Numbered from the stretch's first letter, positions 1 through 11,441 are shown. The stretch: 64,000 bases of DNA from Mesostigma viride (GCA_009746045.1 RPFO01000065.1:1647424-1711423), one strand, 5' to 3'. Numbers and translations: made by a program. Notes: a model not told the origin generated them from the letters alone.

Positions 1-376
1 CAGTCCACCAATGATGATGTCGGCAGCGCCCAGCGGCGCAATAGTCGCCACCAGGTCACCGGCGTGCCCTGCAGCAGCACACCCTTGATGTCTGCTAGGC
101 CCGGCGATTGGTGTCGCCGACCGTCTGAGTAGGTGACATAGACTGCCGTGGTGTGAGGCCGGGGTACCAGGCCCAGCCGACGCACCAGGGCCTCGTTGAT
201 GAAGGACGTGGAGGCGCCGGTGTCGACCAGGAACTTCACGTCCATGATCGTTTTCTCCTTCAAATACGGATCAAGGACGGTGGGAGGGACCACAACCCCC
301 GCTGAAAAGAAACAGATGCCGCGAATCTCCTGAGATGCACGCGCCGCCGGTTGGGAGGGCGCGTCTGCGGCCACGT
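1..376 (-). pseudogene. retropepsin (aspartic protease) region of an LTR retrotransposon polyprotein
   Basis: Read leftwards, the minus strand gives an open frame ending in a retroviral-type aspartic protease core. The motif FLVDTGAS (DTGAS at 210-224) is followed by an LVRRLGL-type helix. Proteases of this family act as dimers to process the Gag-Pol polyprotein; here the position just after a zinc knuckle is the normal order for a Ty3/gypsy element. Near positions 55-65 the frame shifts: the downstream IIIGGL-like strand, expected in the second half of the fold, is in another frame. The copy is therefore probably decayed or carries sequencing indels. Reverse transcriptase and integrase would lie left of the window. 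Confidence 0.8.
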
Positions 377-391
377 TGTTAACATCTACCT

Positions 392-2126
392 CTACTCTAG
401 TTGACTCCGCGTCGGGCTACCATCTGATTTTTCTATCCTATCCCCTACCCCGGGACCCAAGCCCATGGGCAGGGCTACTACTCCCGAGGAGCGGTGGGAC
501 GGGAGGCCGCCTCGCCCGACCACCCGCCCTCTTCCCCCCCTCCTCCTCTTCGTCAGCCCCCTCCTCATCGTCATACTCGTAGCCAGCCACTGCCTGCGTT
601 TGGCCGGAAGAGGAGGACTGTCGCCGCGCCTCAATCTCGTTGACCGCGCGCAACACACCCTTGGTAGAGTTGGTCGCGGGTGGTCGCGGCTGCTGGTACT
701 GCGTCGGGACCTGTCTGGCGTGCTGCAGGCGAGCCGCACGCTCACCCGCGTTGCGGGGTCGGTCCCGAGGGCCGGAGGGTCGGGGCGGCTGCCGAAGGCC
801 GGGCCGGAGAAACGAACGCTGGGTGTCCCTTCTCCTGCCCCGCGACCGGCGTTCTTGCCCCGGAGCTTGGGGCAGTCGCGCTTGAGGTGCCCCACCTCAC
901 TGCACATGAAGCAGCGCGCCTTGCTAGCATCGATCGCGTTGACGCCAAGGTCAGTGTAGCCATCATCAGGGTCGTCGGGGTACTCCTCCTCCTCCTCGCC
1001 GATGAGCTCCGTAGAGTACATCTGGTTCACCCGTCGCGGACCTGCAGTGGCTGACCTGAAGAAACGGCGCACCGAGGGTGCGCGCCCGCGAGCCACCACG
1101 TCGGCCACCTGCAGAAGGTATCTCTGGATATTCAGGATGTCCCACTCCTTCCAGGGGACCTCAGCGTAGTGTTTGAATACCTCATCCTGCAGCTCGGGGC
1201 TGAGCGCCTCGATGAATCTGATCTTGTACTCGTACCAGGTCATGTCGGTTAGATAAGCGGCGCTGGACTCAAACTTGGACAGAAACTCGCGATATGGGGT
1301 GGTCCCCTGGCGTAGCTTGCCGAAAGCGATCCGCTCGTGGAGCTCCGCGTCTGGGGGTATCAGCTTGCGGCGCACCCGGTCCATCAGCTCCTCCACGGTT
1401 GTGGGTATGACTGGGATGCGATGCTCTCACAGTTCAGGATGCTCACCACCGAGGGGTCCATGCAGGTGTTAACCACATGCGGGATCAAATCACAGGTGGC
1501 CAGTTCCCAGCTGTTGTGATTGCACCAAACGGTATACTGCTGTTGCCACATGCGTCCCCATTCGTCGACCTCTCGCGGTTTCATATCCGCGTGCAGCTTG
1601 GGTACATTCTTGAAGGTAGGCATCGGTGGGGCCTTTACCGTGTTAAGCTTAGGCCCACCGACCTCCCTGTAGGAGATGGAGCCGAATGCTGGAGGCTGCG
1701 ACCGCGGGAGAGATCCGGATCTGTCCGGTGTGCCGTGTGTCCGGCGCACCTGTACCGACGAGGGGTGTTCGTACCCGGGTCATCCAGTGCCACCCTGCCT
1801 GAAACTGAGGTTGCCAGCAGGCGCAGGCGAGGGGACCGCGCTTCGGTCAAGCACCCGTGGACGCTGCGGTTGAGGTGCCAGGCGCTGGGCTGGCGTGTGA
1901 GTCTCCTCGTCGCGGGTGGTGACACTGCTCCGGGTCTCCTCTGGGCTGGTCCGTGGTCTATGAGTACCAACGGGCGGGCCCTGCGTGACAGATCCCTCGT
2001 CCGCCTCGTTAGTCCCTTCCAGGTCATCGAACTCGCCGTCTGCCCCTGGGACTTCCCCTTCCTCGTCCGAATACCATAACGCGTGGGTAACAGGGACGTG
2101 CTGCCGAAGGAAACTCTGCGTCTGCC
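392..2126 (-). pseudogene. gag capsid C-terminal part with CCHC zinc knuckle
   Basis: Several minus-strand frames together make a retrotransposon Gag. A segment at about 1,384-1,749 and one at about 1,000-1,396 read as helical capsid sequence (REFLSKFESSAAYLTDMT-like, WYEYKIRFIEALSPEL). These are followed by an acidic linker and a canonical nucleocapsid knuckle CFMCSEVGHLKRDC (CX2CX4HX4C) near 870-915. At least three frame changes occur (about 1,750, 1,390 and 650), so no intact protein is made from this copy. The upstream acidic stretch (DEEGEVPGADGEFDDLEG, about 2,010-2,070) links it to the N-terminal gag piece at 11,442-12,094, now separated by the 9.3-kb insertion at 2,127-11,441. Confidence 0.75.
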
Positions 2127-2255
2127 CCGGAGCTGGTGGCCATGAGTTTGCTCAGTTGGCCAAGAGTTTGCTCACTTGACGGCCAGTATTCCAACTTTGT
2201 GTGAAATCAATAGAATAATACCACCTACCTCCCCTCAAGTGTTCCCCAAAGCGCG

Positions 2256-2317
<62 letters not shown>
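2256..2317. repeat. 62-nt poly-C homopolymer
   Basis: An uninterrupted run of 62 cytosines lies about 100 bp inside the left transposon end. The length may be set by the assembly. On the minus strand it is poly-G and could form quadruplex structure. Confidence 0.95.
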
Positions 2318-2320
<3 letters not shown>

Positions 2321-2530
2321 CCCCCTAGCCAGGTATGGTTTGTAGCCACTTGTGCACGAAGCTTTGACATGTTTAGTTTCCACAGAAAAACGATGCAAAT
2401 TGTAGTCATGACATGCACCATAATAATTATAAATCGTTAAGACGGCAGTTCCACTAAAAATCATGAAAGTTCAATAAGACGGCAGCTCCACCACGTTACT
2501 TTTTTGTCGTTACAATACCAATGTCACAAT

Positions 2531-5500
2531 CTAACGAAGAACGCCCATGAGATGAAGCCCAACAAGGCGATTAAGGTTCAAGCTAGGCTCGGCTGTGCCT
2601 CCCATTCCGCCTATGCCCATGCCCATGCCCATGCCCATGCCACCACCCATGCCAGCCATGCCCATGCCGCCGCCCATGCCCATGCCACCACCGCCCATGC
2701 CCATGCCACCACCGCCCATGCCCATGCCACCACCGCCCATGCCCATGCCACCACCGCCCATGCCCATGCCACCACCGCCCATGCCCATGCCACCACCGCC
2801 CATGCCCATGCCACCACCGCCCATGCCCATGCCACCACCGCCCATGCCCATGCCACCACCGCCCATGCCCATGCCACCACCGCCCATGCCCATGCCACCA
2901 CCCATGCCAGCCATGCCCATGCCCATCCCACCGCCGCCCATGCCAGCCATGCCCATGCCAGCGCCACCCATGCCAGCGCCACCCATGCCAGCCATGCCCA
3001 TGCCACCACCCATGCCCATGGCACCGCCCATGCCCATGCCCATGCCACCGCCCATGCCCATGCCCATGCCACCGCCCATGCCCATGCCCATGGCACCACC
3101 CATGCCCATGCCACCACCCATGCCCATGCCCATGCCCATGGCACCGCCCATGCCACCGCCCATGCCCATGCCCATGCCACCACCCATGCCCATGGCACCG
3201 CCCATGCCCATGGCACCGCCCATGGCACCGCCCATGCCCATGCCCATGCCACCGCCCATGCCCATGCCACCGCCCATGCCCATGCCCATACCACCGTCCA
3301 TGCCCATGCCAACGCCGCCCGTGCCCGCGCCACCCATGGCAGCGCCGCCCATGCCAGCGCCACCCATGCCAGCGCCACCCATGGCAGCGCCGCCCATGCC
3401 AGCGCCACCCATGCCAGCGCCACCCATGGCAGCGCCGCCCATGCCAGCGCCACCCATGCCAGCGCCACCCATGGCACCGCCGCCCATGCCAGCGCCACCC
3501 ATGCCAGCGCCACCCATGCAAGCGCCGCCCATGCCAGCGCCACCCATGCCAGCGCCACCCATGCCAGCGCCGCCCATGCCAGCACCACCCATGCCAGCGC
3601 CACCCATGCCACCGCCGCCCATGCCCGCGCCACCCATGCCAGCGCCGCCCATGCCAGCACCACCCATGCCAGCGCCACCCATGCTAGCGCCACCCATGCC
3701 ACCGCCCATGCCTGTGGTGCATCCCTTGCCAGTGCCGTCTGTGTCACTGCTGGTGCCCATCCCATCGGCAACCATGTCTGCCGTGCCCATGTCCTTGTCG
3801 TTCCTGTGCTCGACCTTGGAGGCACTTGCACTCTTCAAGGCTAGTGCCGCCACAACTTGCTGGGCGACTTGCTGGGCTTGGTCTTTAAAAGCTACAGATA
3901 GATTCTCAAGCGCGTCCAGAACCTTGCTGGTAACCATGTCCTCACATGGCCCGGCATGATTTCTCTGAACTGGGTGAACTTCCAGTTTGGGTTTCTTTGG
4001 CGCGGGCTTGACTTCTGGCACATCCTTTGGCACATTTGTGAGGTCTGCTAAGGCTGCCCTGGTTGATCTCTTGGAGGGAGTCTTCCCGCTAGACGTGGGC
4101 GAGGGCCCCGCCAGCTGTGCAGTCTTCCGGGTCGACGTGGGCGTGGGCGGTGCCATCTTTTCAGGCAACAAGCTCGCCGTGGGCGAGGCCTTCCCGAAAC
4201 GCGCCGACCCGCGCCTGGGTTGCTTGTCCTCCTCCTCGTCGTAAGGAAATGGAAGAAAGTCGGATCCCACCCGGCAGTAGGTCGCTGGGTACGCGGCGAA
4301 GGCATCCACCTGCAGTGGTGCCAAAAGTGGCGTTGCCACCGCCATCGTGGCCTGCCAGGATGGCCCCCGCAAGGTGTACGGGGAACCATTAGGCTCCATG
4401 AGTTGGTTGAATGGTTTGCCGATTGGCAATTTGGAAAACACTACCTGAGCAGAGCCATCGATGATAGGCTTATCGCTCCTGCGGACTCTGATGTTCTTGG
4501 CAAGGGCAAGGACAGTTTTTGCCATAAAGGCGCCCTTGCTTGGAATCACCGAGATTGCCACGAAGGTTGCGTGGGGCTTGCTCGTTGAAAAGATGCAGCC
4601 CGGCTGCAAGGTCGGCGTTGACCCGGATGGAAGCGGCGGCTGGTTGATATTAGCCGGACGCCGTGCATTCCCCATCCCACTGCCGTGACTGCTGTGGCTA
4701 CCATCCTTGCCTTCCGTGCCACCGTCGCCCCCGCTGGCCCCCCGCCGTCGCCCCCCCGCCATCGCCCCCGCTGTCGCCCTCGCCGTCGCCCCCCCCTCGC
4801 CCCCGCCGTCACCCCCGCCGTCACCCCCGCCGTCGCCCCGGCCGTCCCCCCGCCGTCGCCGCGGCACCCCCCCCGCTGTCGCCCCCGCCATCGCCGCGGC
4901 CCCCCCCGGCTGTCGCCCCCGCCGTCGCCCCCGCCGTCGCCCCCGCCCTCTCCCCCGCCGTCACCCACGCCGTTGCCCCCGCTGCCGCGCCCACCGCCGC
5001 CCCCACCATCGCCATCGCCGTCGCCCCCGCCGTCGGTGTCGCTATCGCCATCGCCATGGCCATGGCCATCGCCATCGCCATCGCCATCGCCATCGCCATC
5101 GCCATCGCCATCGCCGTCGCCGTCGCTATAACCATGGCGATGGCGATCAACTGGCGCCCCCCAGCGCCCTCCTGCGTAAACATGTCGCGAAGCAGCAGCA
5201 AAATATACCATGACGTGTTGTTAAACCACCAACCCTAATTTTGAGGGGGTTTATACAAACGCCGGACAACCCATGACACCCTAACTCCTTTTAGTAATGC
5301 AACGACAAGAACTGTGCCTGGCAAGCCAAAAAAAAAATTTACCCTCGCGGGGGGCGCTGGAAAACGGCAAAGGCAAAGCGGAGCCCGCCGCCTTTGGGCG
5401 GGCGTAGCGGAGCCTTTGCCGTTTTCCAGCGCCCCCGCGAGGGGAAATTTTTTTTTTTGGCTTGCCAGGCGCTGTAGCGTTTCTCATACAGATTTCTCAA

Positions 5501-6110
5501 ATCAGGGCAGCAATAAGATGATTTGCATCCCAAAGGCGCTGTAGCAATGCTCATACAGATTTCTCAAAACAGGGCAGCGATAAGATGATTTGCATCCCCA
5601 AGGAGGAAGGGAAGAACAAGAGCATGTCATACAGTATTCCGTCCGCTTACCGACCTGCTTTTTGCCCGTGGCATCCATCACGTGCTTGCCGGTTCTGCCC
5701 GTCTTGCCTAACAAGTAGGCGTCTACATCGTCCAGGCCATCCCCTTCTAGTATGGCCTGCTCGCCGGCTAGGAGGGCCATGTCCTCAGCTTCCTCTTTGT
5801 CATCGTCTTTATCCTCATCACAGGCGGCTTTAGTGGGGCCCGCCGGCTGTGGCTTGTCCTGTTTTTTAGTCTCGCCCCCCTGCTGGCATTTCGTGCAGAT
5901 CCTCACTTGGCCATACCCCTCTTCTCCCTGGCCGATGCCACAAATCCCGTGCATCCACACACCGCATGTGCACTTATGGGCAGCTCCTGTCAACTCAGGA
6001 CAACCCCCACATAATTGCAGGGGAATGTCCTCCATGGAAACTAGCGTCCGCGATGTCTGTCGTGTGTGCGTCCGCGATGTCTGTCGTGTGTGCGCCTGTG
6101 CAGAGCCCAT
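2531..6110 (-). CDS. transposon accessory protein: zinc-binding N-terminus plus Gly/Asp- and Met/Gly-rich repeats (putative two exons)
   Basis: Exon 1 (6110-5651) starts with Thr/Arg repeats, then a cysteine-histidine cluster CGGC...[13 protein letters not shown]...CTKC resembling a PHD/RING-type zinc fold, then an acidic stretch. A donor-like GTAAGC at 5650 and an acceptor TTTACGCAG at 5172 would join it in phase to a Gly-Asp repeat tract. Exon 2 continues, after an indel inside that repeat, into a frame open to 2531. This frame holds a non-repetitive domain (about 4,000-4,680, with [13 protein letters not shown] and [11 protein letters not shown]), a Ser/Pro/Lys-rich linker, and about 370 residues of MGMGGA-type repeat. 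I do not recognise the central domain. The gene diverges from the DUF7869 gene in the same transposon, so an accessory role in mobilisation is an inference. Splicing and the frame change are unproven. Confidence 0.4.
2610..3715. repeat. CCCATG-type minisatellite (coding on minus as Met-Gly repeats)
   Basis: About 1.1 kb built of CCCATGCC(A/G) units. On the minus strand it encodes MGMGG/MGGAG repeats without a stop. The plus-strand frames (AHAHAT, PMPMPP) are also open only because of the repeat. Confidence 0.9.
4710..5140. repeat. GCCATC/GCCGTC trinucleotide-rich tract
   Basis: Imperfect hexanucleotide repeats, ending in a run of GCCATC at about 5,040-5,125. They give Gly-Asp repeats in one minus-strand frame and Gly-rich sequence in another, which makes frame shifts by slippage likely. 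Confidence 0.85.
5315..5470. repeat. foldback (hairpin) element in the putative intron
   Basis: Arms 5315-5374 and 5412-5470 are near-perfect inverted copies (outer end GCCTGGCAAGCC, then an A-run/T-run, then CGCTGGAAAACGGCAAAGGC). A 37-bp GC-rich loop is itself partly palindromic. It lies inside the proposed intron 5172-5650 of the minus-strand transposon gene, so it may be a small foldback element nested in the transposon or a structural part of it. Confidence 0.85.
5467..5601. repeat. two direct copies of a ~67-bp unit
   Basis: Two tandem copies share GGCGCTGTAGC, then CTCATACAGATTTCTCAAA, CAGGGCAGC and ATAAGATGATTTGCATCCC. They differ at a few positions and directly follow the foldback element. 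Confidence 0.85.
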
Positions 6111-6330
6111 TGCTGTCTATAGCCGTGTCGAAATTTAAATGACGCGCGCGTCTCTGGCTGTGTGCGCCTGGTAGCCGGCCGGTAGGGCTGGCAGGCACGT
6201 GTCTATAGCCAGGTCGTAGCCCAGCCATTTTCTGTTTAGCGCCAAAATGTCCAAGTCCAGGTCGATCATCTATGCTACAGAGAGGCTACCGGTATGCGCT
6301 ATAGCCAGGCTACCGACCAGGCCATTCTGT

Positions 6331-6866
6331 AGCCGGGCTATAGCCAGGCTACCGACCAGGCTATAGCCTGCTCTTGCCCAAGCCATTTTCCCTGGTTATT
6401 GTACGGTGCTGAGCTATGATTGGGCTACGAACGGTTACAAAAAAGGGTGCTTAGCTACGATTGGGCTACGAACGGTTACAAAGTTCAGGTCTCTAGTGTA
6501 ACCGTTCGTAGCCCAATCATAGCTCAGCACCCTTTTTTGTAACCGTTCGTAGCCCAATCATAGCTCAGCACCGTACAATAACCAGAGAAAATGGCTTGGG
6601 CAAGAGCAGGCTATAGCCTGGTCGGTAGCCTGGCTATAGCCCGGCTACGAACGGTTACAAAAGAGGTGCTGAGCTATGATTGGGCTACGAACGGTTACAA
6701 AAAAGGGTGCTTAGCTACGATTGGGCTACGAACGGTTACAAAGTTCAGGTCTCTAGTGTAACCGTTCGTAGCCCAATCATAGCTCAGCACCGTACAATAA
6801 CCAGGGAAAATGGCTTGGGCAAGAGCAGGCTATAGCCTGGTCGGTAGCCTGGCTATAGCCCGGCTA
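6331..6866. repeat. nested inverted/direct repeat complex between the two divergent transposon genes
   Basis: A ~150-bp arm (6331-6481) is followed by a short spacer (AGTTCAGGTCTCTAG) and its inverted copy (6499-6647). A shortened second copy of the whole structure then follows (about 6,645-6,866). The motif GGGCTACGAACGGTTACA or its complement occurs eight times, and AGCTATGATTGGGC and GTACAATAACCAG recur. The complex could extrude as a cruciform or give a long RNA hairpin. Its place between divergent genes suggests a shared regulatory or replication function; that is inference. Confidence 0.85.
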
Positions 6867-7110
6867 CAGAATGGGCTACGAGCCTGCGACCTGGCGGCTG
6901 GCTACGACCTTCATAGCCGGGGAACCCGGCCTCAGCAGCCTGCATGCGGCACAGCCGATCCAGATCAAGGAGACAGCCAGCGCAGGCCAGAAAGGATTCG
7001 TCGCCACCATGAGCAAGGGCACGCCGCGGTTGCCGCCTTGCAACCGCGGCGTGCTCAGTATTTATTTCGATAATGAATGGCATCCTCATCAGGCATCATA
7101 AGCAACTATC

Positions 7111-10100
7111 ATGGATGAATCAGCCCAGAATCTTCGTGCTGCAAAGCCCGGAAGGCGCTCAGCATTGGTCACATACGCATCTCGTATTGACCCAAGATCT
7201 ATCAATGAAGATCTATCCATAGATTGCAAGTGTAGTGCAAGGTGCTTGCGAGATCCCCGGCATGCCATTAGACTAGTGTCGGTTCCGCCTGCGGCTAGGC
7301 AACTATTCTGGCTAGCACACAACCAGAGCTTGCGTCAAGACTTCGTGACGTCGCTGCTTCAAAGGGCAGGGGTTCAGCATATCGTAATAAAGGAACCAGG
7401 TTCGTTCTTTTTTCGTTATGTTGTAAACTGGTACCCTAGTTATAGACATCCGCGCCCCTAGTAGCTGGGCCATGGAAGACCCTGATCCTATGGCTTTGAA
7501 TCTTGCATTGTTCCAGGTGTCCAGTAAATTAGAACGCCATTTTCTGCGTATGTCAAGCATGTTCTTGCATTGATTTTCTTTGCAATGCTTCCAATCTGTG
7601 AAAGGCCACTACTCCGAGCACGAACGCCATCCGGCTTTTTCAGCCCTTACACGTTTTTCTAGGCGTCGTAATGGCGAAATTTTCTGTTTTGCTGGGACGT
7701 TTCGTTGTTACGGCTGAGTAGTAAGTAAAAGAGACCTAAATAACTAGTACACATGCTGTTATGGCTAGTAAGGGTGCCAGCTAACTAGGGGCCAAGCTAT
7801 CATGTCGGTACGTGTTATGTTGAATAACATGTTTTCCGCTTTGCTTTGGGGGTGCTTGTTGGTTGGACTTTTGCAGCTCCCGGGGGGAGCCAAAAATCCT
7901 ATGACGTCAACGTGCCACTTATTCTGGACGTGCCTGTGGGGAACGACATCATCGAGGTCAAATGCTGTCATCGGGCCATGCGGCAGCTGTTGGGCATTCA
8001 GCATTCGGTTTGGCGCACTTACCTTGCACAGGCGGCGGCCAGTTTCTCCATGCCGGTGGATGGGGATGTCTTGGATTATCATGGGCTCACTGAGGAGGAC
8101 CTGGCCGATGTCGCCAAGCATCCGGGCGGCTCTTCGGCGAAGGAGTGGTGTGCAGCGTGGCAGATGGACTTCGCAAAGGAATGTGGGGACTACGACCCTG
8201 CGAGAGCGGCCAACGAGATTCTCTTGGGTGACTTGAATATGAAGCAATGCTGGGAACACGAGTACAAGGAGGACCTCAGGTTAGAATGCGGGGAAGATGA
8301 GGCCCTGTTCAAGTCTCTATGTCTCAGCTACAGTCCCTTTATGAAATGCTGGAAGCAAGTAGCCCTTGGAAACTATTGGCCAGGTAGTCCTAAGATTCGC
8401 ATGCTGGAGTACACGAGGAATGTGGGTGTCTGCCAGACGTGCGTTCTTTTGCGGACGCTGCGCCGAGGTGCCGGTTCTGGAGAGCGGCGAAAACGCTATG
8501 ACCTGGAGCGCCGGAAGCACATGGCTTTGGTCCGCCGCGAAAGACGTGAGTACGCGAGGCTGTGCCGCCTGGCGATCAAGGGGCTAATCTTGCTTTTCTG
8601 CTTAGACAAGATTGACAGCACCAAGACCTTGTCACCCCTGGTAGCTAATGCACCTAAGGGCTGGGAGCAGAATCGGGCTAAATGCCTTGAATTCAGTTTG
8701 TATTGCGGCATCATATTGGGTGGCACCTCGACGTTTTTTCCCGTGTGGCCATGGGTGGAGGTACATGGGCAGTCTGGCAGCGTGACGTGCACGATGCTAG
8801 AGTGCATGTTGGCTGACTGGGAGGCGGCCAAGTCGTGGGAGGCTGCCAGCCAGCCTCGTCCAACGGAAGCCCATTTTCAGCTGGACGGAGGGAGCGAGAA
8901 CAGGAATGACACCGTATTGCTCTGGGCAGCCAAGTTGGTGGAGGATGGCCGCTTCGACAAGGTTCACATCCACAGGTTGATGCGTGGGCATTCTCACGTT
9001 GATCCTGACCAGCGCTTCGGCCACTTGTGGGCAACGGTGGCCAAGAGTGGACGTGGCAAGGACGTGGTTGTCTACGGTGCGCCTGACGACTTCTTTGATG
9101 CCATCTTGAGCGCTTTTGAGCATGCGGACGTGGTGGCAGCTGAAGACATGAGCGCCAAGACTCCAGCTGGGACCCGGGTGAAGGTTTTAGGCTGCGTGTA
9201 TGATGTCGCGGCCTGGCTGCTGCACCGGAAGGAACCAAACTTAGCTGGCTGGAGCATGGCACTAGACTACATGCCTCCAAGCGCTGACTCTGAAGATGGT
9301 CTCCCTACGCGGACTGGCAAGGCTGCTCGCTGCCACCACACCTCATTTCGGAAAGTGCAAGGCAACCCAGAGGTGTGGATGAGCTACCAGTGCTACATCG
9401 TCACGCAGCCGCGGCCAGATGGTGTACTCTCAGGGCGTGTTCTCGCCTATGATCAGCAGGGGCGTCCCCTGTATGGCATTCGCGTGTTTGATCCGGACAT
9501 TCCTTGCGCGACCGCAGGGCCCCTGCTGGCTGGTCTCAACCTGCGATACCTGGAGGTGAGTAATTTGAATCATGGTGAAGCTGTAAGCATTTGCTACCAA
9601 GTTTGCTTTCATTACTCGTCATACCTCTTGGTTATTTGATGTATTCTTTGTCCATTGGTGCAACCTTATCTAAATTTGGCCTCGGATATGCTCGACTTAA
9701 GTACTCCTTGTCCATGTCGCACTGCTCTGCCCATGCATGCAGGAGAACATCCCAAGAATCAAGCTATTCGTGGGCGGGCTGCATGGTACCGTGTGGGCTC
9801 AGTATTTCGTCGACGCGAAGACAAAGGTGAACCGGTTGATCCGGTGGGCAGAATTTTGGCCAAAGGTCCCCAAGGGCATTGACACTGTCCCCGCGGAGTG
9901 GAGGCCTCCTGAATGGCCCCGCCCTTCCCCGCGCAGTGCGCCGACGCCTCTGCCAGCAGCAACATACGAGGAGGAGGAACTGGCTTTGGCCATCGCGGCT
10001 GCTGTAGAGCCGTTGGTGCCTTCTGTACGACATGCGGGCTTTACGCAGGCGCAGTGGGATGAGGCGAATAGGGCCATAGCCTTCGACATAGCTGCAGCCC

Positions 10101-10864
10101 AAGCGTCTGTAGGCCTTGAAGAGGGGCACCCAGTTATTGTAGCCCATCCTTGTTTGGCTGAAGGCAACACCAAGTTTACGTGGACACCTGCTCTGTACGG
10201 TGTAGTCCACAAGACGCCTGCGCCAGGGGACACGACCGTCTTGGTAGAATGTTTTCATGCTGATCACTACGCTGCCAAGTGGCTCAGGTGGCATCCATCA
10301 TCTGCCGGCGTACCGGTGTCATCATCATTGCCCGTCCATGTGTATGCGGTGCCCAAGGGGGACGTGCTCCTTTCGTCGTGGCCAGGGCCCACCAAGGCGA
10401 AGCCAAACACCGTAAAGCTTACAAAGGGGGGGTGCCTGGCTGCAGCCACTGTAGATGCCCTGCAACAAGTAGTGAAGGATGACAGACTTTGTTTTGCAGA
10501 GTACAAGAATGCAGCAGCTGCTAGGGCTAGGAACAGCGAGGCTTGGGAGAAGCGGGTAGCGGATGGTATCATGGTGTCCACTCCCATCTGTAGATGGTAT
10601 GCTGTGGGAGCTGGCAAAAAAAGATTTCACGGTAGGGTAACAGCAATAGACGCGGGCTCTCGCTTGGCCGCCGTGCTGTGGGATGACGGTGAGAAGGACG
10701 TGCTTCCGTATGATGATCTACAAGCAGTCCTTTGTTCTTGCCCAGGTGCTGTGCTGCCCGAGCTTCTAGCCACGGACCACAATGCCGGGCAGGAGCTCTT
10801 GAGTAATACAGCTAGAGACGAGCGTGTGGCCCCTCCAGCCCCCCTGAGCGTAGGCAGCAGCTAA
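7111..10864 (+). CDS. DUF7869-like (RNase H-fold, putative transposase) protein with C-terminal Tudor-like domain
   Basis: Proposed exons 7111-7399, 7877-9555 and 9743-10864 join in consistent phases to about 1,029 residues. The second junction (GAG|GTGAGT ... TGCAG|GAG) is clear; the first is weaker. Exon 1 has a Cys-rich start (DCKCSARC) and RQLFWLAHNQSLRQDF. Exon 2 contains SYDV..CCHRAMRQLLGI, then FCLDKIDSTKTLSP, then HFQLDGGSENRNDTV and LMRGHSHVDPDQRFGHLW. These match, from memory, the N-terminal region and the D...DN(C)G.QNKN...GHTH..DR.F pattern of DUF7869 proteins, which look like DDE/RNase H-fold nucleases. The last exon has KKRFHGRVTAIDAGSRLAAV followed by LWDDGEKDVLPYDDL, a Tudor/chromo-barrel-like module. 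As the only enzyme-like gene in the transposon, it is the best transposase candidate. An acidic Ser/Glu/Asp tail lies in another frame at about 10,880-10,998. Confidence 0.65.
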
Positions 10865-11383
10865 CTAGGGGGTGCCGCCGTAGCGCGCCCGTCGATTCCC
10901 CGGGCAGCGATCAGGCAAGTGAGGGGGAAGAGTCTGAGGATGAGGAGCCCAGTGCTGAGGACAGTGCCACATCTGAATCTGATACGTCTGTGGACTAGTC
11001 TAGTGAACCAAATGGTCACGGTTTAAGTTCCATCTGTGGGTTGCATCACTTGGTTGGCATAAGTGATCTGTTTTTGTCAAATATGTTATTGCAGTGTGGG
11101 AAGAAATTCAACAATTTGTTGTTTATCGATTATCTTTGGTGTTTATGCATAATATAAGCCTTAACTAATGATAAACCTAACTAGAATAAAACATGCACTT
11201 TCATGTCCACATGGTGTGACTGTGCAAATTGCATGATTTATGGGGCTTTAGTGGGTCTCTATAGTCAAGGGGTGTGTTTCCAACCCCCACTAGGTACCAA
11301 ACTCCGCCACAATGCATGACAACCCATAAAATAACCCAAGACATGTATAAATTGACACGTAGGACGCAAAATGTGCATACTTT
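10865..11383. other. 3' region of the DUF7869 gene inside the transposon
   Basis: Positions about 10,880-10,998 encode an acidic stretch ending in a stop (SEGEESEDEEPSAED in one frame), two frames away from the upstream coding end at 10,864. It may be the original C-terminus, lost by an indel or reached by an unseen splice. The rest is AT-rich and shows no gene. Confidence 0.5.
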
Positions 11384-11441
11384 GAGTTTGCTCACTTGAC
11401 AGACATGGCCAACTGAGCAAACTCATGGCCACCAGCTCCGG

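Larger units (their letters stand above)
2127..11441. mobile_element. 9.3-kb DNA transposon with 36-bp terminal inverted repeats, inserted in a gag gene
   Basis: Positions 2,127-2,162 and 11,406-11,441 are exact inverted copies of each other (36 bp, ends CCGGAGCTGGTGGCC). Just inside each end is the related motif GAGTTTGCTCACTTGAC (2,164-2,180 and 11,384-11,400), similar to the GAGTTTGCTCAGTTGGC inside the terminal repeat, as expected for repeated transposase-binding sites. The flanks are the two halves of one gag gene, so the boundaries are functionally defined. The outer CCGG could be a 4-bp target duplication, but it is palindromic and cannot be told from the repeat. Cargo: a DUF7869-like gene (plus), a divergent zinc-finger/low-complexity gene (minus) and a hairpin complex between them. 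Confidence 0.8.

Noticed and set aside
2504..3959. Plus-strand AHAHAT and PMPMPP frames
   Set aside because: Shadows of the CCCATG repeat; the minus strand is the one that continues into non-repetitive protein sequence.
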